Shown piece by piece: positions 35,641 through 43,702 of a stretch of 64,000 nt of DNA. The stretch is from Alcaligenes parafaecalis (GTDB lineage Bacteria; Pseudomonadota; Gammaproteobacteria; Burkholderiales; Burkholderiaceae_B). The position numbers and the translations under genes were made by a program. The notes under the pieces were generated by a model. The model was not told the DNA's origin. It made no database searches and saw only the letters and a program-made list of their open reading frames with translations. Location of the stretch: positions 355,923 to 419,922 of the forward strand of contig NZ_JAPKNA010000004.1 in assembly GCF_026344135.1 (NCBI RefSeq), in the 5' to 3' direction. How positions within the stretch are numbered: position 1 is the first letter of the stretch; the number at the start of each line of letters is the position of its first letter.

Positions 35641-36279
35641 ATGACCATTCACGCGCTGCCCAGCTACGAGCTGCCACAAACCCCCGTAGCCAACCGCGTC
35701 AATTGGCGTCCACAGGCAAATCGTGCCGCCCTGCTCATCCACGACATGCAGACCTACTTTCTGCAGAAATACGATATGAGCCAGGCCCCTATTCCCATGC
35801 TGATCGAACGCATCGCCGCCCTGCGCGACGTCTGCCACAAGCTGGGGATTCCCGTGTTCTACACCGCCCAGCCTACCGAACAGCCCGAGAAAGACCGTGC
35901 CTTGCTGAATGACTTCTGGGGTCCAGGCCTGACCGCCACCGAATTTCATGAACAACAAGCCGTCGTGCCCGAGCTGACACCCGCCGACACCGACATCATG
36001 CTGACCAAATGGCGCTACAGCGCCTTCCAGCGCTCCGACCTGCGAGAGCAACTGCGTAATCTGGGCCGTGACCAACTGATCATCACCGGCGTCTACGCCC
36101 ACATCGGCTGCATGACCACCGCACTGGAAGCCTTCATGCAAGACGTTCAGCCCTTCCTGGCAATTGACGGCGTTGCCGACTTCTCGCTGGAAGAACATCA
36201 TCAGGCCATCCGCCACGTCTCGCAACGCTGCGGCGTCAGCCTGACCTGCGCCGAAATCCAGAACAGCCTGCAAGCCTGA
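35641..36279 (+). CDS. entB: Isochorismatase without carrier domain
   Basis: 212 residues against 285 in E. coli EntB: only the isochorismatase domain is present. Catalytic-type residues are visible as Asp35 (LLIHDMQ), Lys123 (LTKWRYSAF) and Cys157 (GVYAHIGCMTT). It hydrolyses isochorismate to 2,3-dihydro-2,3-dihydroxybenzoate and pyruvate in the cytoplasm. The missing carrier domain is supplied by the separate 81-residue protein 8 kb upstream in the same gene string. Confidence 0.94.
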   Translation: MTIHALPSYELPQTPVANRVNWRPQANRAALLIHDMQTYFLQKYDMSQAPIPMLIERIAALRDVCHKLGIPVFYTAQPTEQPEKDRALLNDFWGPGLTATEFHEQQAVVPELTPADTDIMLTKWRYSAFQRSDLREQLRNLGRDQLIITGVYAHIGCMTTALEAFMQDVQPFLAIDGVADFSLEEHHQAIRHVSQRCGVSLTCAEIQNSLQA

Positions 36280-36292
36280 ACAGGAAGCACAC

Positions 36293-37081
36293 ATGAGCAC
36301 TAGCACACAAGAATTTGCAGGCGAATGCGTCGCCGTCACGGGCGCAGCCCGTGGCATCGGCGCTGCCGTGACCAAACTGCTGCTGGAACGAGGCGCACGC
36401 GTCATCGCCCTGGACCTGGACGTAGAAGGCCTGACCCAACTGAGCCAGTCCAGCTACAGCGAGCGCGTCTCCTGCCACCTGGTCGACATCAGCCAAGCCG
36501 ATGCCGTCGATGAGGCACTGGCCCAAGGCCAGGAAAAACTGGGCCCCATCCAGCGCCTGGCCTGTGTCGCAGGCGTCCTGCAAATGGGCCGCATCACCGA
36601 GCTGAGCAACGAGCAATGGGATCGCACCTTTGCCATCAACACCACCGGCGTCTTCAACGTCTGCCGTAACGTGGCCAAAGGCATGATCGAACGCAAACAA
36701 GGCGCCATCGTCAACGTCAGCTCCAACTCTGCCGCCACCCCACGCATCGCCATGGGCGCCTACGCCGCCTCCAAAGCCGCCGTCACCCAACTGAGCCGCT
36801 GCCTGGGCCTGGAACTGGCCCCACACGGCATCCGGGTGAACATCATCTCCCCCGGCTCCACCGACACCCCCATGCAACAAGCCATGTGGGCACAAGGCAG
36901 CTCGCGCGAAACCGTCATCGCGGGTTCCGGCGAAAACTACCGCCTGGGCATCCCCCTGCAGAAAATCGCCACCCCCGAAGAAATCGCCGAAGCCGTCCTG
37001 TTCCTGCTCTCGGACCGCGCCAGCCACATCACCCTGTCCGACCTGCGGGTAGACGGCGGTGCCACACTGGACCAAGGCTAA
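36293..37081 (+). CDS. entA: 2,3-Dihydro-2,3-dihydroxybenzoate dehydrogenase
   Basis: 262 residues, short-chain dehydrogenase/reductase. Cofactor motif TGAARGIGAAV (16-26), NVSSNSA with the catalytic serine, and Tyr157-x3-Lys161 (AYAASKAAV). The sequence closely follows EntA/DhbA. It oxidises the isochorismatase product to 2,3-dihydroxybenzoate with NAD. It is the last gene of the operon, 13 bp after entB and 12 bp before a strong terminator. Confidence 0.94.
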   Translation: MSTSTQEFAGECVAVTGAARGIGAAVTKLLLERGARVIALDLDVEGLTQLSQSSYSERVSCHLVDISQADAVDEALAQGQEKLGPIQRLACVAGVLQMGRITELSNEQWDRTFAINTTGVFNVCRNVAKGMIERKQGAIVNVSSNSAATPRIAMGAYAASKAAVTQLSRCLGLELAPHGIRVNIISPGSTDTPMQQAMWAQGSSRETVIAGSGENYRLGIPLQKIATPEEIAEAVLFLLSDRASHITLSDLRVDGGATLDQG

Positions 37082-37093
37082 ACAGCCAAACGC

Positions 37094-37122
37094 AAAAAAG
37101 GGCGGAATCTCCGCCCTTTTTT
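37094..37122 (+). terminator. Rho-independent terminator of the ent operon
   Basis: 13-bp perfect stem (37094-37106 / 37110-37122), GC core GGGCGGA/TCCGCCC, 3-nt loop, with A-run and T-run tails, so it can also act on the opposite strand. Confidence 0.92.
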
Positions 37123-37290
37123 ATTGCTCATCGGAACGAGTCCGGACACAAGCATACGCACATCCCTACTAGTGACAGTGCCGATAAGGACTGACCACCT
37201 ATTGCCAAGCTAAGGAAGAATACGAGCGAACCGAAACATCGTGAATGCGGCTCAATGAAGGCAGACTCTGTCAGAGCAGAGCAGGTCCAC

Positions 37291-37562
37291 TCAGGAGCAC
37301 TACTGCCATGCTGTTCGGATCGGGGCAGGCTCAGGCGGGGCGGATCAGAGTGCTTGCCGCGGGCATGAGATTGCGTAGGGATGCAAGGGGCCTGCTGTTT
37401 GAGCCGGACGCTTGTACTTGGTCCGGGGGACCAAGTACCCGGCGAGTTCAGGCCCCGCCCGTAGCAATCTTATGCCAAGGGTACTGGTGCGCAGCACCAG
37501 CAAGCGCTCAGCCCCGCCTGAGCCTGCCCCGACCCGAACAGCCCCCCGGTCCAGTCTCCTGA
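37291..37562. repeat. Long imperfect inverted repeat element
   Basis: The arms at 37310-37341 and 37511-37542 are inverted copies matching at 31 of 32 positions. A further 7-bp pair (37291-37297 / 37556-37562) lies outside, and a perfect 11-bp hairpin with a 3-nt loop is at the centre (37414-37424 / 37428-37438). Sequence between arms and centre is also partly complementary with bulges. No open frame of interest and no clear target-site duplication. It lies between the convergent ent operon and the fes-like gene. It could be a REP/MITE-like dispersed element or a large terminator-like structure; I cannot tell which. Confidence 0.8.
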
Positions 37563-37605
37563 GCCTGTCTGTAGCCCGTACCTCACAACCAAAGTCCAGC
37601 TACAG

Positions 37606-39183
37606 CTACTTCTTCTCCTCAGCCGGAGCCTCTGCATGCTCAACCCCGAATAAATGCTCCAGCCCCAACGCCAAAGCATCCCTCCAAGCCACAAAATCAT
37701 GCGCCGTCGCGCTTTCCACGTAACGCACGTCATACCCCCGCGCCCGCAGCACATCATCCAGATGACGATTCGCCTGCACCAGGCTGACATCCCGACTTGA
37801 GCCCGAAGACTCAAACACCCCGGCGCTCATATAAACCTTCACCGGCACAGCAGGCGAATCCGCCATCTGGCGCGTCAACCACTGCCCACGCGCATCACCC
37901 GTCGGAGCCCACCAGAACGACCCCGACATGCTCAAGACATTGCCAAACAACTGCGGCAGACGCCAGGCCGCATTCATGGCCGCCAAGCCCCCATAGCTGG
38001 AACCACCAATCGCCGTCTTGTCCGCTGCCGACTGCACGCCCTGGGCATTCAACCAAGGCATCAGTTCCTTATCCAGAAACTTGATATACGCCTCATTCGG
38101 CGGCAACTCCCGCGCCCGTTCCGCCATGCCCGGATTGTCCACCAGGACCAGCCACATAGGCGCAACACGCCCCTGGGCAATCAAGGTATCCAACATGGCA
38201 GGCGCTCGCGCCAAATCCCGATAGTCGCGACCATCAAACAAAATCAAAGTGTGATCAATATCCTGTGCCCGAGTGCCAGCAGGCTGATAAATCTGCACCT
38301 GCCGTTCCACACCCAAAGCCTCGCTGGGCACGCGCTCCGTGCGCCACTGCCCTTGCCCCAATTGCTGCGGCTCCAAAGCCACCGCCTCGGCAGGCGCCTG
38401 CGTCAAACGCAAGACCGAATCACCATCAAACAGATCCTTGCTGTTTTCTGGCAAAGCCTGGGGATTGTTCGGATCACGCTGCAAAGCCGCACGCAACACC
38501 TCGCGCGCCAACTCCGGGCCTACATAAGGCACATCCGGCGCGATGCGATAGGTAAAACGGGCATCACGCGGCAAATCGTAAGTGATGTACCAGATATCGG
38601 ACTCGCCCAAGCGATGCATGCGATCGCTATACGCAAACGGCCCACCATGCAGACGCACCCCTTGCTGGGCACCGCGCCACACAAACGTGACGCGATCATG
38701 CGTATTGCTGTAACGCTCCACCAAAGGAGAGCCCACGCGCTGCACATAGTCCCAGAAACCACGAGACGGCTCACCAGCGCGCAAACGCATGCTCCACTGG
38801 CGGATCACATCACCTTGCAAAGGCTCGGCCTGAGCAGGCGCCTGAGGAGCCGTGACCGACTTGACCTGCCACTGATACTCGCCCTGACCCAATACACGCA
38901 AACGGTACTCGCCCGCGGTGCTCGCAATAAAACCAAAAGGGCCGCCCTGTGCAGGCGCATCCGCCCAATGACGAATTGCCTTGCCATCCGGGCCGAACAA
39001 TTCCAGCGCCACATCACCACTGTGCTGCCAACTGCCTTGCACCAGATCATTCTGCTGCAAGCTCAGTATTCGTTCATGATGTTCGTGCGCCTGAACTTCA
39101 CCCTGGGCCGAAGGCAGCGTAGCCGCCCAAGCCGACCCAACCATTCCCACCATCAATACCGCTACAACAGGTGCGCGCAACAT
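37606..39183 (-). CDS. fes: Periplasmic enterochelin-esterase (Fes-like)
   Basis: 525 residues with a signal peptide (MLRAPVVAVLMVGMVGSAWA). Next is a pre-peptidase-like beta domain (about 30-115), the Fes N-terminal domain (about 150-250: VTFVWRG, RLGESDIWYITYDLP, FTYRIAPD), and the esterase-D catalytic domain with the GGSSYGG nucleophile, MSGSFWWAPTG and the C-terminal TAHDFVAWRDAL histidine. E. coli Fes is cytoplasmic; this one is exported, like Pseudomonas PfeE, so iron may be released in the periplasm. A strong AGGAGGATGT site precedes the ATG. No Fur box is obvious upstream. Confidence 0.9.
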   Translation of the reverse strand: MLRAPVVAVLMVGMVGSAWAATLPSAQGEVQAHEHHERILSLQQNDLVQGSWQHSGDVALELFGPDGKAIRHWADAPAQGGPFGFIASTAGEYRLRVLGQGEYQWQVKSVTAPQAPAQAEPLQGDVIRQWSMRLRAGEPSRGFWDYVQRVGSPLVERYSNTHDRVTFVWRGAQQGVRLHGGPFAYSDRMHRLGESDIWYITYDLPRDARFTYRIAPDVPYVGPELAREVLRAALQRDPNNPQALPENSKDLFDGDSVLRLTQAPAEAVALEPQQLGQGQWRTERVPSEALGVERQVQIYQPAGTRAQDIDHTLILFDGRDYRDLARAPAMLDTLIAQGRVAPMWLVLVDNPGMAERARELPPNEAYIKFLDKELMPWLNAQGVQSAADKTAIGGSSYGGLAAMNAAWRLPQLFGNVLSMSGSFWWAPTGDARGQWLTRQMADSPAVPVKVYMSAGVFESSGSSRDVSLVQANRHLDDVLRARGYDVRYVESATAHDFVAWRDALALGLEHLFGVEHAEAPAEEKK

Positions 39184-39292
39184 ACATCCTCCTAAATGCC
39201 GGTCTGCCGCAGGACAAGCCCAGTACCAAGGAGCAGTATACGATCAAAAATAATCGGCGCACCCCTTGGCTGGCGCGAGGCAGCGCCTTTTA

Positions 39293-40840
39293 TCACCCCA
39301 GACGGAAGGCTTGAATCAAACGATCCAGCTCCTGCACCTGATCCTGCAATTCGCTGGAAGTGTGCGCCACCTGATTCACCATCTCCGCGTTTTGCTGCGT
39401 CGCCGAATCCAACTGCCCCACCGCCACGTTGATCTGCTCGATACCAATGGTTTGTTCGCGGGTAGAGGCCGCGATCTCGTGAACAATCGTCATGACCTGC
39501 GAGCTGCCCGTGACCATCTCGTCAATCACATTGCCCACCTGCCCCATCAACTGCACGCCTTCGCGGGTGCTGTTGGAGGACGCTTCCACCAATTGGGCAA
39601 TCTCCTGAGCCGATGCCGTCGTACGCTGCGCAAGGGCGCGTACCTCACCCGCCACAACCGCAAAACCACGGCCTTGCTCCCCGGCTCGCGCCGCTTCCAC
39701 AGCCGCATTCAGGGCCAGAATATTAGTCTGGAACGCAATCGAGTTGATAACCGTAGTAATGTCGGCCACCTTGCCGCTGGTGTCACGAATAGCACCCATG
39801 CGGTCCACCAGCTCGCTGACCATCTGACCGCCATGTTGAGCTGTCTTCTGTACCTGGCTGGAGACCTCTTCGGCACGCATCGCGTTTTCTTCGCTCATAC
39901 GGACCGTACCCGTCATCTCTTCCATGGCCGATGCCGTTTCCTGCAAGGCCGCCGCCTGTTGAGTTGTGCGGCTGGACAGCTCTAGGTTGCCCACAGACAA
40001 TTGCGAAGTATCGTCCGCAATCACACCACTGCTGTGCTGCAAGGTGCGCATGACATCGTTCAGCTTCAAGCGCATCTGCTCGATGGACGCCATCACGCTA
40101 TTGTCTGGAATCGAGCGCAAGGAATGAGCAACACGCAAATCACCATTGGCAATCGCCTGAGCCGCATCATGCAAGATCGTGGGTTCGGCACCCAGTTCGA
40201 CAAAAATCTGGCGAGCCAGAAACACCGTCACGGCCGACACCAGCACGATGATCAGCAAGAACACCACCGAGGAGCTAAGCAGATTGCTGAAAAAACGCGC
40301 CTTGATATTGTCGATATACACCCCGGAGGTCAGTACCCAATCCCACTGAGTCACCCCTTTACCAAAGGCCAGTTTGGGCGCGTTGGATTTGTCAGTCAGT
40401 TTGGGCCAATGGTATTCCAGAAAGCCTTCTCCGCCGTTGCGGCCAATACGGCTCATCTCGGCAAAAGGATGGACGCCATTGCTGTCGACCACCGCGCTGA
40501 CATCCTTGCCATCCAGTTCAGGGCGGCTGGGATTCATGATGGAGATGACATTGGTCGAGAGCACCGACACATAGCCTTCCTGCCCAAAACGGATACTGCC
40601 GATGCGTTGCAGCGCCTGCTTTTGCGCCTCTTCCTGGCTAAGTACGCCTTTGCTGACCAGTTGCTGGTAGTCCTGCGTAATATTTACCGCGATATTGACG
40701 ATGTGCTGCAAACTATTTTTTCGCTCCTCCATCTGTGCCTGATAGAGCTGATAGTTCACAAACGTAAATACCGCCACCAATGCCATCAAACACAAGATCA
40801 ATGGCAACCACAACTTCTGTTTCAAGCCCAAACGCATCAT
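39293..40840 (-). CDS. Methyl-accepting chemotaxis protein, single-Cache type
   Basis: 515 residues from the ATG at 40840 behind GGGGA; 14 more codons are open upstream. TM1 at about 7-30, a periplasmic single-Cache domain (about 35-185: SIRFGQEGYVSVL, GEGFLEYHWPKL, WDWVLTSGVYID), TM2 at about 190-210, HAMP, then a cytoplasmic signalling helix bundle with the hairpin tip IAFQTNILALNAAVEAARAGEQGRGFAVVA. No C-terminal NWETF-like tether for CheR/CheB. The ligand is unknown; Cache_2-type sensors often bind small organic acids. Confidence 0.92.
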   Translation of the reverse strand: MMRLGLKQKLWLPLILCLMALVAVFTFVNYQLYQAQMEERKNSLQHIVNIAVNITQDYQQLVSKGVLSQEEAQKQALQRIGSIRFGQEGYVSVLSTNVISIMNPSRPELDGKDVSAVVDSNGVHPFAEMSRIGRNGGEGFLEYHWPKLTDKSNAPKLAFGKGVTQWDWVLTSGVYIDNIKARFFSNLLSSSVVFLLIIVLVSAVTVFLARQIFVELGAEPTILHDAAQAIANGDLRVAHSLRSIPDNSVMASIEQMRLKLNDVMRTLQHSSGVIADDTSQLSVGNLELSSRTTQQAAALQETASAMEEMTGTVRMSEENAMRAEEVSSQVQKTAQHGGQMVSELVDRMGAIRDTSGKVADITTVINSIAFQTNILALNAAVEAARAGEQGRGFAVVAGEVRALAQRTTASAQEIAQLVEASSNSTREGVQLMGQVGNVIDEMVTGSSQVMTIVHEIAASTREQTIGIEQINVAVGQLDSATQQNAEMVNQVAHTSSELQDQVQELDRLIQAFRLG

Positions 40841-40880
40841 ATTCCCCGAGCAACGCTGAAAAGACAGGTCCCAGGTACGC

Positions 40881-40907
40881 AAAAACCGACCGTGTCAGCA
40901 CGGTCGG
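40881..40907 (-). terminator. Terminator of the degenerate-EAL regulator gene
   Basis: Perfect 9-bp stem (40886-40894 / 40899-40907) with a TCAG-sized loop, followed on the minus strand by five T. It lies about 97 bp past the stop of the 41004-42620 gene and just upstream of the chemoreceptor start. Confidence 0.85.
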
Positions 40908-41003
40908 CCTGCTAAGAGGCCCCATCGAACAAGCTGGGTAACGGCCTCGGGCTTGAATACTTAATTAAAGTTACATATCGAGATGATTGGATGCTAAGGC
41001 GGC

Positions 41004-42620
41004 TTACAAAACACTACTACTCAAACGGCGCGACGAGTCATGACTTTGCCCAAAAGAAGGCTCGCTGCTGGCCAGGGTCAGCAAGAAACCATCCTCGGAC
41101 ATCAGCTCGGACGTCAGGCGACCTTGGTAATGGCCCAACTCCAGATTCAACGCCAGGTCGCGTTGCTCCAGGTTATCCACCCCTTTGATTACCAGCTCAA
41201 AGCCTTGCTCGCTCAACAAGTGGCAAGCTGTTTCCAGCAAAGCCTTGAAAGTAGCCTCGCGGCATGCGCGCTGAATCACCTCAGCTTCCAGCTTGACGCC
41301 ACTGATGGGCCAGCCACGCAGGTGATTGAGCTTATTGTTTTCAATCTCCGTGCTGGTCAGCCAGACCTGGATGTCATGGTCTTGCAGATATTGCAAAGCC
41401 TGGATCAGCTCCGGTGTTTCTTCCAGATCCTCGTCGCTGAACAAATCCAGTTCCAGACAGCAGGGCTGCAGCTCAAACTGACGCAACAAGCTGGGCATGC
41501 GTTTGTAGATAGGCAACAGCATATCGATAGGCAACTTCAGCCCGATATGGCTGGCTCGCAAGGAATACTCCTGCCACCAACGACGTACATCCGCCAGCAA
41601 GGTACGCAACATCCATTCGCACAAGGCCTGACGGTGAATCGGGTCCGGCATGTGGCGCAAGACTAATTCCGAAGACAGGCGCAGACCCGTGGGCGACGTC
41701 CAGAACACCTGGGCATCCACGCCACTGTATTGCCCCGTGCTGGTTGCCACCCGCAACTGGTAAGAGAAAGACAGGGCTTCGCTGGCCTGCGGATCAAGCA
41801 CGTCCAGTGTTTCCAAGGCATGCAATAGCTCCAGCGGGGTAGGCTGAGGCGATTCCAATTCGTCACGAGGCGTATAAAACTCCATGACCTCAGAATCCAA
41901 GGATTCTTGCTGGGCCAGCAGCTTACCCGTAAAGGTATATCCCCAACCATGCACAGACTTGATCGGCAAGGCTACACCCGCCTGGCTGGCCTTGCGGCGC
42001 AAACGACTGATCAAAGAATCCACAGCACGACTATCACTGGCTGCCAGTCCCTTGTCGCGCATCAGATCTTCACGGCTGAAACGGGCATCCGCATGCCGGA
42101 CAAAGGCATCCATCAATTGGCGCTCGCTATGAGTCAGCTCCAGGCCTACGCCATTGGGTGCCACCAGGGTCCAGCCTTTATCGCGCAGTACCCATTCCTG
42201 CTGCCCACCATGATCCTGCACCTCTTCCACGGCCTGGATGCTGCCCACAGCAGCATAGACATTACGACGGCGCACGGCATGACACCAGGCCATCAGCTCG
42301 GGAACTTGTACATCCAGTGCCAAGCAGGCATCCGCCCCCGTCAGCAAGAGCTGTACGCGTGCGCTGGCCGACAAGCCAGACTGCACCGCGACAATCCCCA
42401 AGGAGCCGAAATCATTACGCAGCTTGGCGACCATCAAAGGGACATAGCCCGCTTCGACAGGAAACAGCAACATATCCGCCTGGGTTTGCCTTGCATCGGC
42501 CACCTTCTCCAGGGATCTGACCACGCTTGTCTTGGTGCCGAAAACCCGCAGTTGTTCCTGCCAGTAGTGCAAGCCTTCGCCTTCTTCCAACACAATCAAC
42601 ACGCAACGTGCATGTTCCAT
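41004..42620 (-). CDS. Pseudo-receiver / OmpR winged-helix / degenerate EAL fusion protein
   Basis: 538 residues. The N-terminal 120 residues look like a response-regulator receiver, but the phospho-acceptor Asp is replaced (ADMLLFPVEAG: Phe in the usual place). An OmpR/PhoB-type winged helix follows (about 150-235: LTHSERQLMDAFV, VDSLISRLRRKA, IKSVHGWGYTF). The last 270 residues have the spacing of an EAL domain (LELDLFSDEDLEE, ISGVKLEAEVIQ, FELVIKGVDN), but the metal- and substrate-binding residues and the EAL triplet are missing. It therefore probably binds DNA and may sense rather than degrade cyclic-di-GMP, independent of phosphorylation. Targets unknown; a chemoreceptor gene lies downstream. 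Confidence 0.85.
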   Translation of the reverse strand: MEHARCVLIVLEEGEGLHYWQEQLRVFGTKTSVVRSLEKVADARQTQADMLLFPVEAGYVPLMVAKLRNDFGSLGIVAVQSGLSASARVQLLLTGADACLALDVQVPELMAWCHAVRRRNVYAAVGSIQAVEEVQDHGGQQEWVLRDKGWTLVAPNGVGLELTHSERQLMDAFVRHADARFSREDLMRDKGLAASDSRAVDSLISRLRRKASQAGVALPIKSVHGWGYTFTGKLLAQQESLDSEVMEFYTPRDELESPQPTPLELLHALETLDVLDPQASEALSFSYQLRVATSTGQYSGVDAQVFWTSPTGLRLSSELVLRHMPDPIHRQALCEWMLRTLLADVRRWWQEYSLRASHIGLKLPIDMLLPIYKRMPSLLRQFELQPCCLELDLFSDEDLEETPELIQALQYLQDHDIQVWLTSTEIENNKLNHLRGWPISGVKLEAEVIQRACREATFKALLETACHLLSEQGFELVIKGVDNLEQRDLALNLELGHYQGRLTSELMSEDGFLLTLASSEPSFGQSHDSSRRLSSSVL

Positions 42621-42880
42621 AAGCGCCTACTATTTAATTATTGTCAGCCCTGCGACGAACCCAGCGCGGGCCGACAATACTATTTTTATCAATAGTTAGA
42701 ATTATCACGTCAAGAATACGGAGTACAAAGTAAAGAATGGTCAAATGTGGCGTTTGAAATTTTTTGTCTTCAAAATAACGTCAGCCTTACTCCCGGCACC
42801 CTCCCGGGTTTATTTTTCAATTGCGATTCTATTAAAACCATGAATCATAAATAATTATAGTTTTCATAACGCTGAGACGT
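42621..42880. other. AT-rich intergenic region
   Basis: About 260 bp, clearly richer in A and T than the flanking genes, with no open frame. It must hold the promoter of the minus-strand pseudo-receiver/EAL gene. A small GC stem (42792-42796 / 42804-42808) with a T-rich tail is present on the plus strand but has no upstream plus-strand gene to serve. I see no further recognisable site. Confidence 0.5.
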
Positions 42881-42904
42881 AAAAAACCCGCTCGTAAGCG
42901 GGTT
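42881..42904 (-). terminator. Terminator of dsbC
   Basis: 8-bp stem AACCCGCT / AGCGGGTT (42885-42892 / 42897-42904) with a 4-nt loop; on the minus strand it is followed by a run of six T. Located 28 bp past the dsbC stop. Confidence 0.88.
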
Positions 42905-42931
42905 GCTCTAGCTCAAGACAGGCCGAAATAC

Positions 42932-43663
42932 TTACTGGGCCGCGGCCTCCAGGCGGGATTGCAGTTGGGCAGCAGGGAGCCAGCCATCGGCACGACTGCC
43001 ATCGGCAAAGTAAATGGCCGGGGTACCTTGAATACGCAATTTTTGGCCTACCGCCAATAACTGATCCAATGGATGTTCACACGACGCTTTCTCGGGTCGT
43101 GCTCCGCCTCCCATCCAATCACTCAAGGTTTTCGCGGGGTTTTGAGCGCACCAGATGTCTTCAGCTTTACGGCGGCTGTCCGGTCCCAGGATAGGAAACA
43201 TCAGGCTATAAACCGTAACATTGTCGATCTCCTGCAACGTTGTATGTAGACGTTTGCAATAACCGCAATTGGGATCTTCAAACACCACCATTTGGCGGCT
43301 GCCGTCGCCTTTCACCAACTTGATCGCTTTATCCAGGGGCAAGTCGTTCAGGGACACCCGGTTGAGCTCCTGCATACGCTGCTCGGTCAGGTCTACGCGG
43401 GTCTTGCTGTCCAGCAAGGAACCCTGCAGCACAAAGCTGGCCTGCGGGTCGGTATACAGCAAGGTGCCGCCCACTTCCACTTCCAGCAAATTGGCAAACG
43501 GTGTGGCGCGAATGCCTTCTACCGTCACACCGGGAAAAGCGGCTTCAAACGCCTGGCGTGTGGTCTCGAAACGGCTGTCTACTTTGGCGGGGCTGGCTGC
43601 CTGAGCCAGGCTACACAGCGACAAGAGCGCCAGAGCCAATACAGAACGAAGGTGCAACATCAT
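42932..43663 (-). CDS. dsbC: Thiol:disulfide isomerase DsbC
   Basis: 243 residues. Signal peptide (to about residue 22, SLAQAA), N-terminal dimerisation domain (about 25-85), linker, and thioredoxin fold with the active-site CGYC at 133-136 (FEDPNCGYCKRLH) and the cis-Pro region GTPAIYFADG. It isomerises wrong disulfides in periplasmic proteins. It is 39 bp downstream of the FAD monooxygenase gene on the same strand and may be co-transcribed. Confidence 0.95.
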   Translation of the reverse strand: MMLHLRSVLALALLSLCSLAQAASPAKVDSRFETTRQAFEAAFPGVTVEGIRATPFANLLEVEVGGTLLYTDPQASFVLQGSLLDSKTRVDLTEQRMQELNRVSLNDLPLDKAIKLVKGDGSRQMVVFEDPNCGYCKRLHTTLQEIDNVTVYSLMFPILGPDSRRKAEDIWCAQNPAKTLSDWMGGGARPEKASCEHPLDQLLAVGQKLRIQGTPAIYFADGSRADGWLPAAQLQSRLEAAAQ

Positions 43664-43702
43664 GACGTACTTCCTTTGCTAATCGACAAGACTCTATCGG
43701 CC

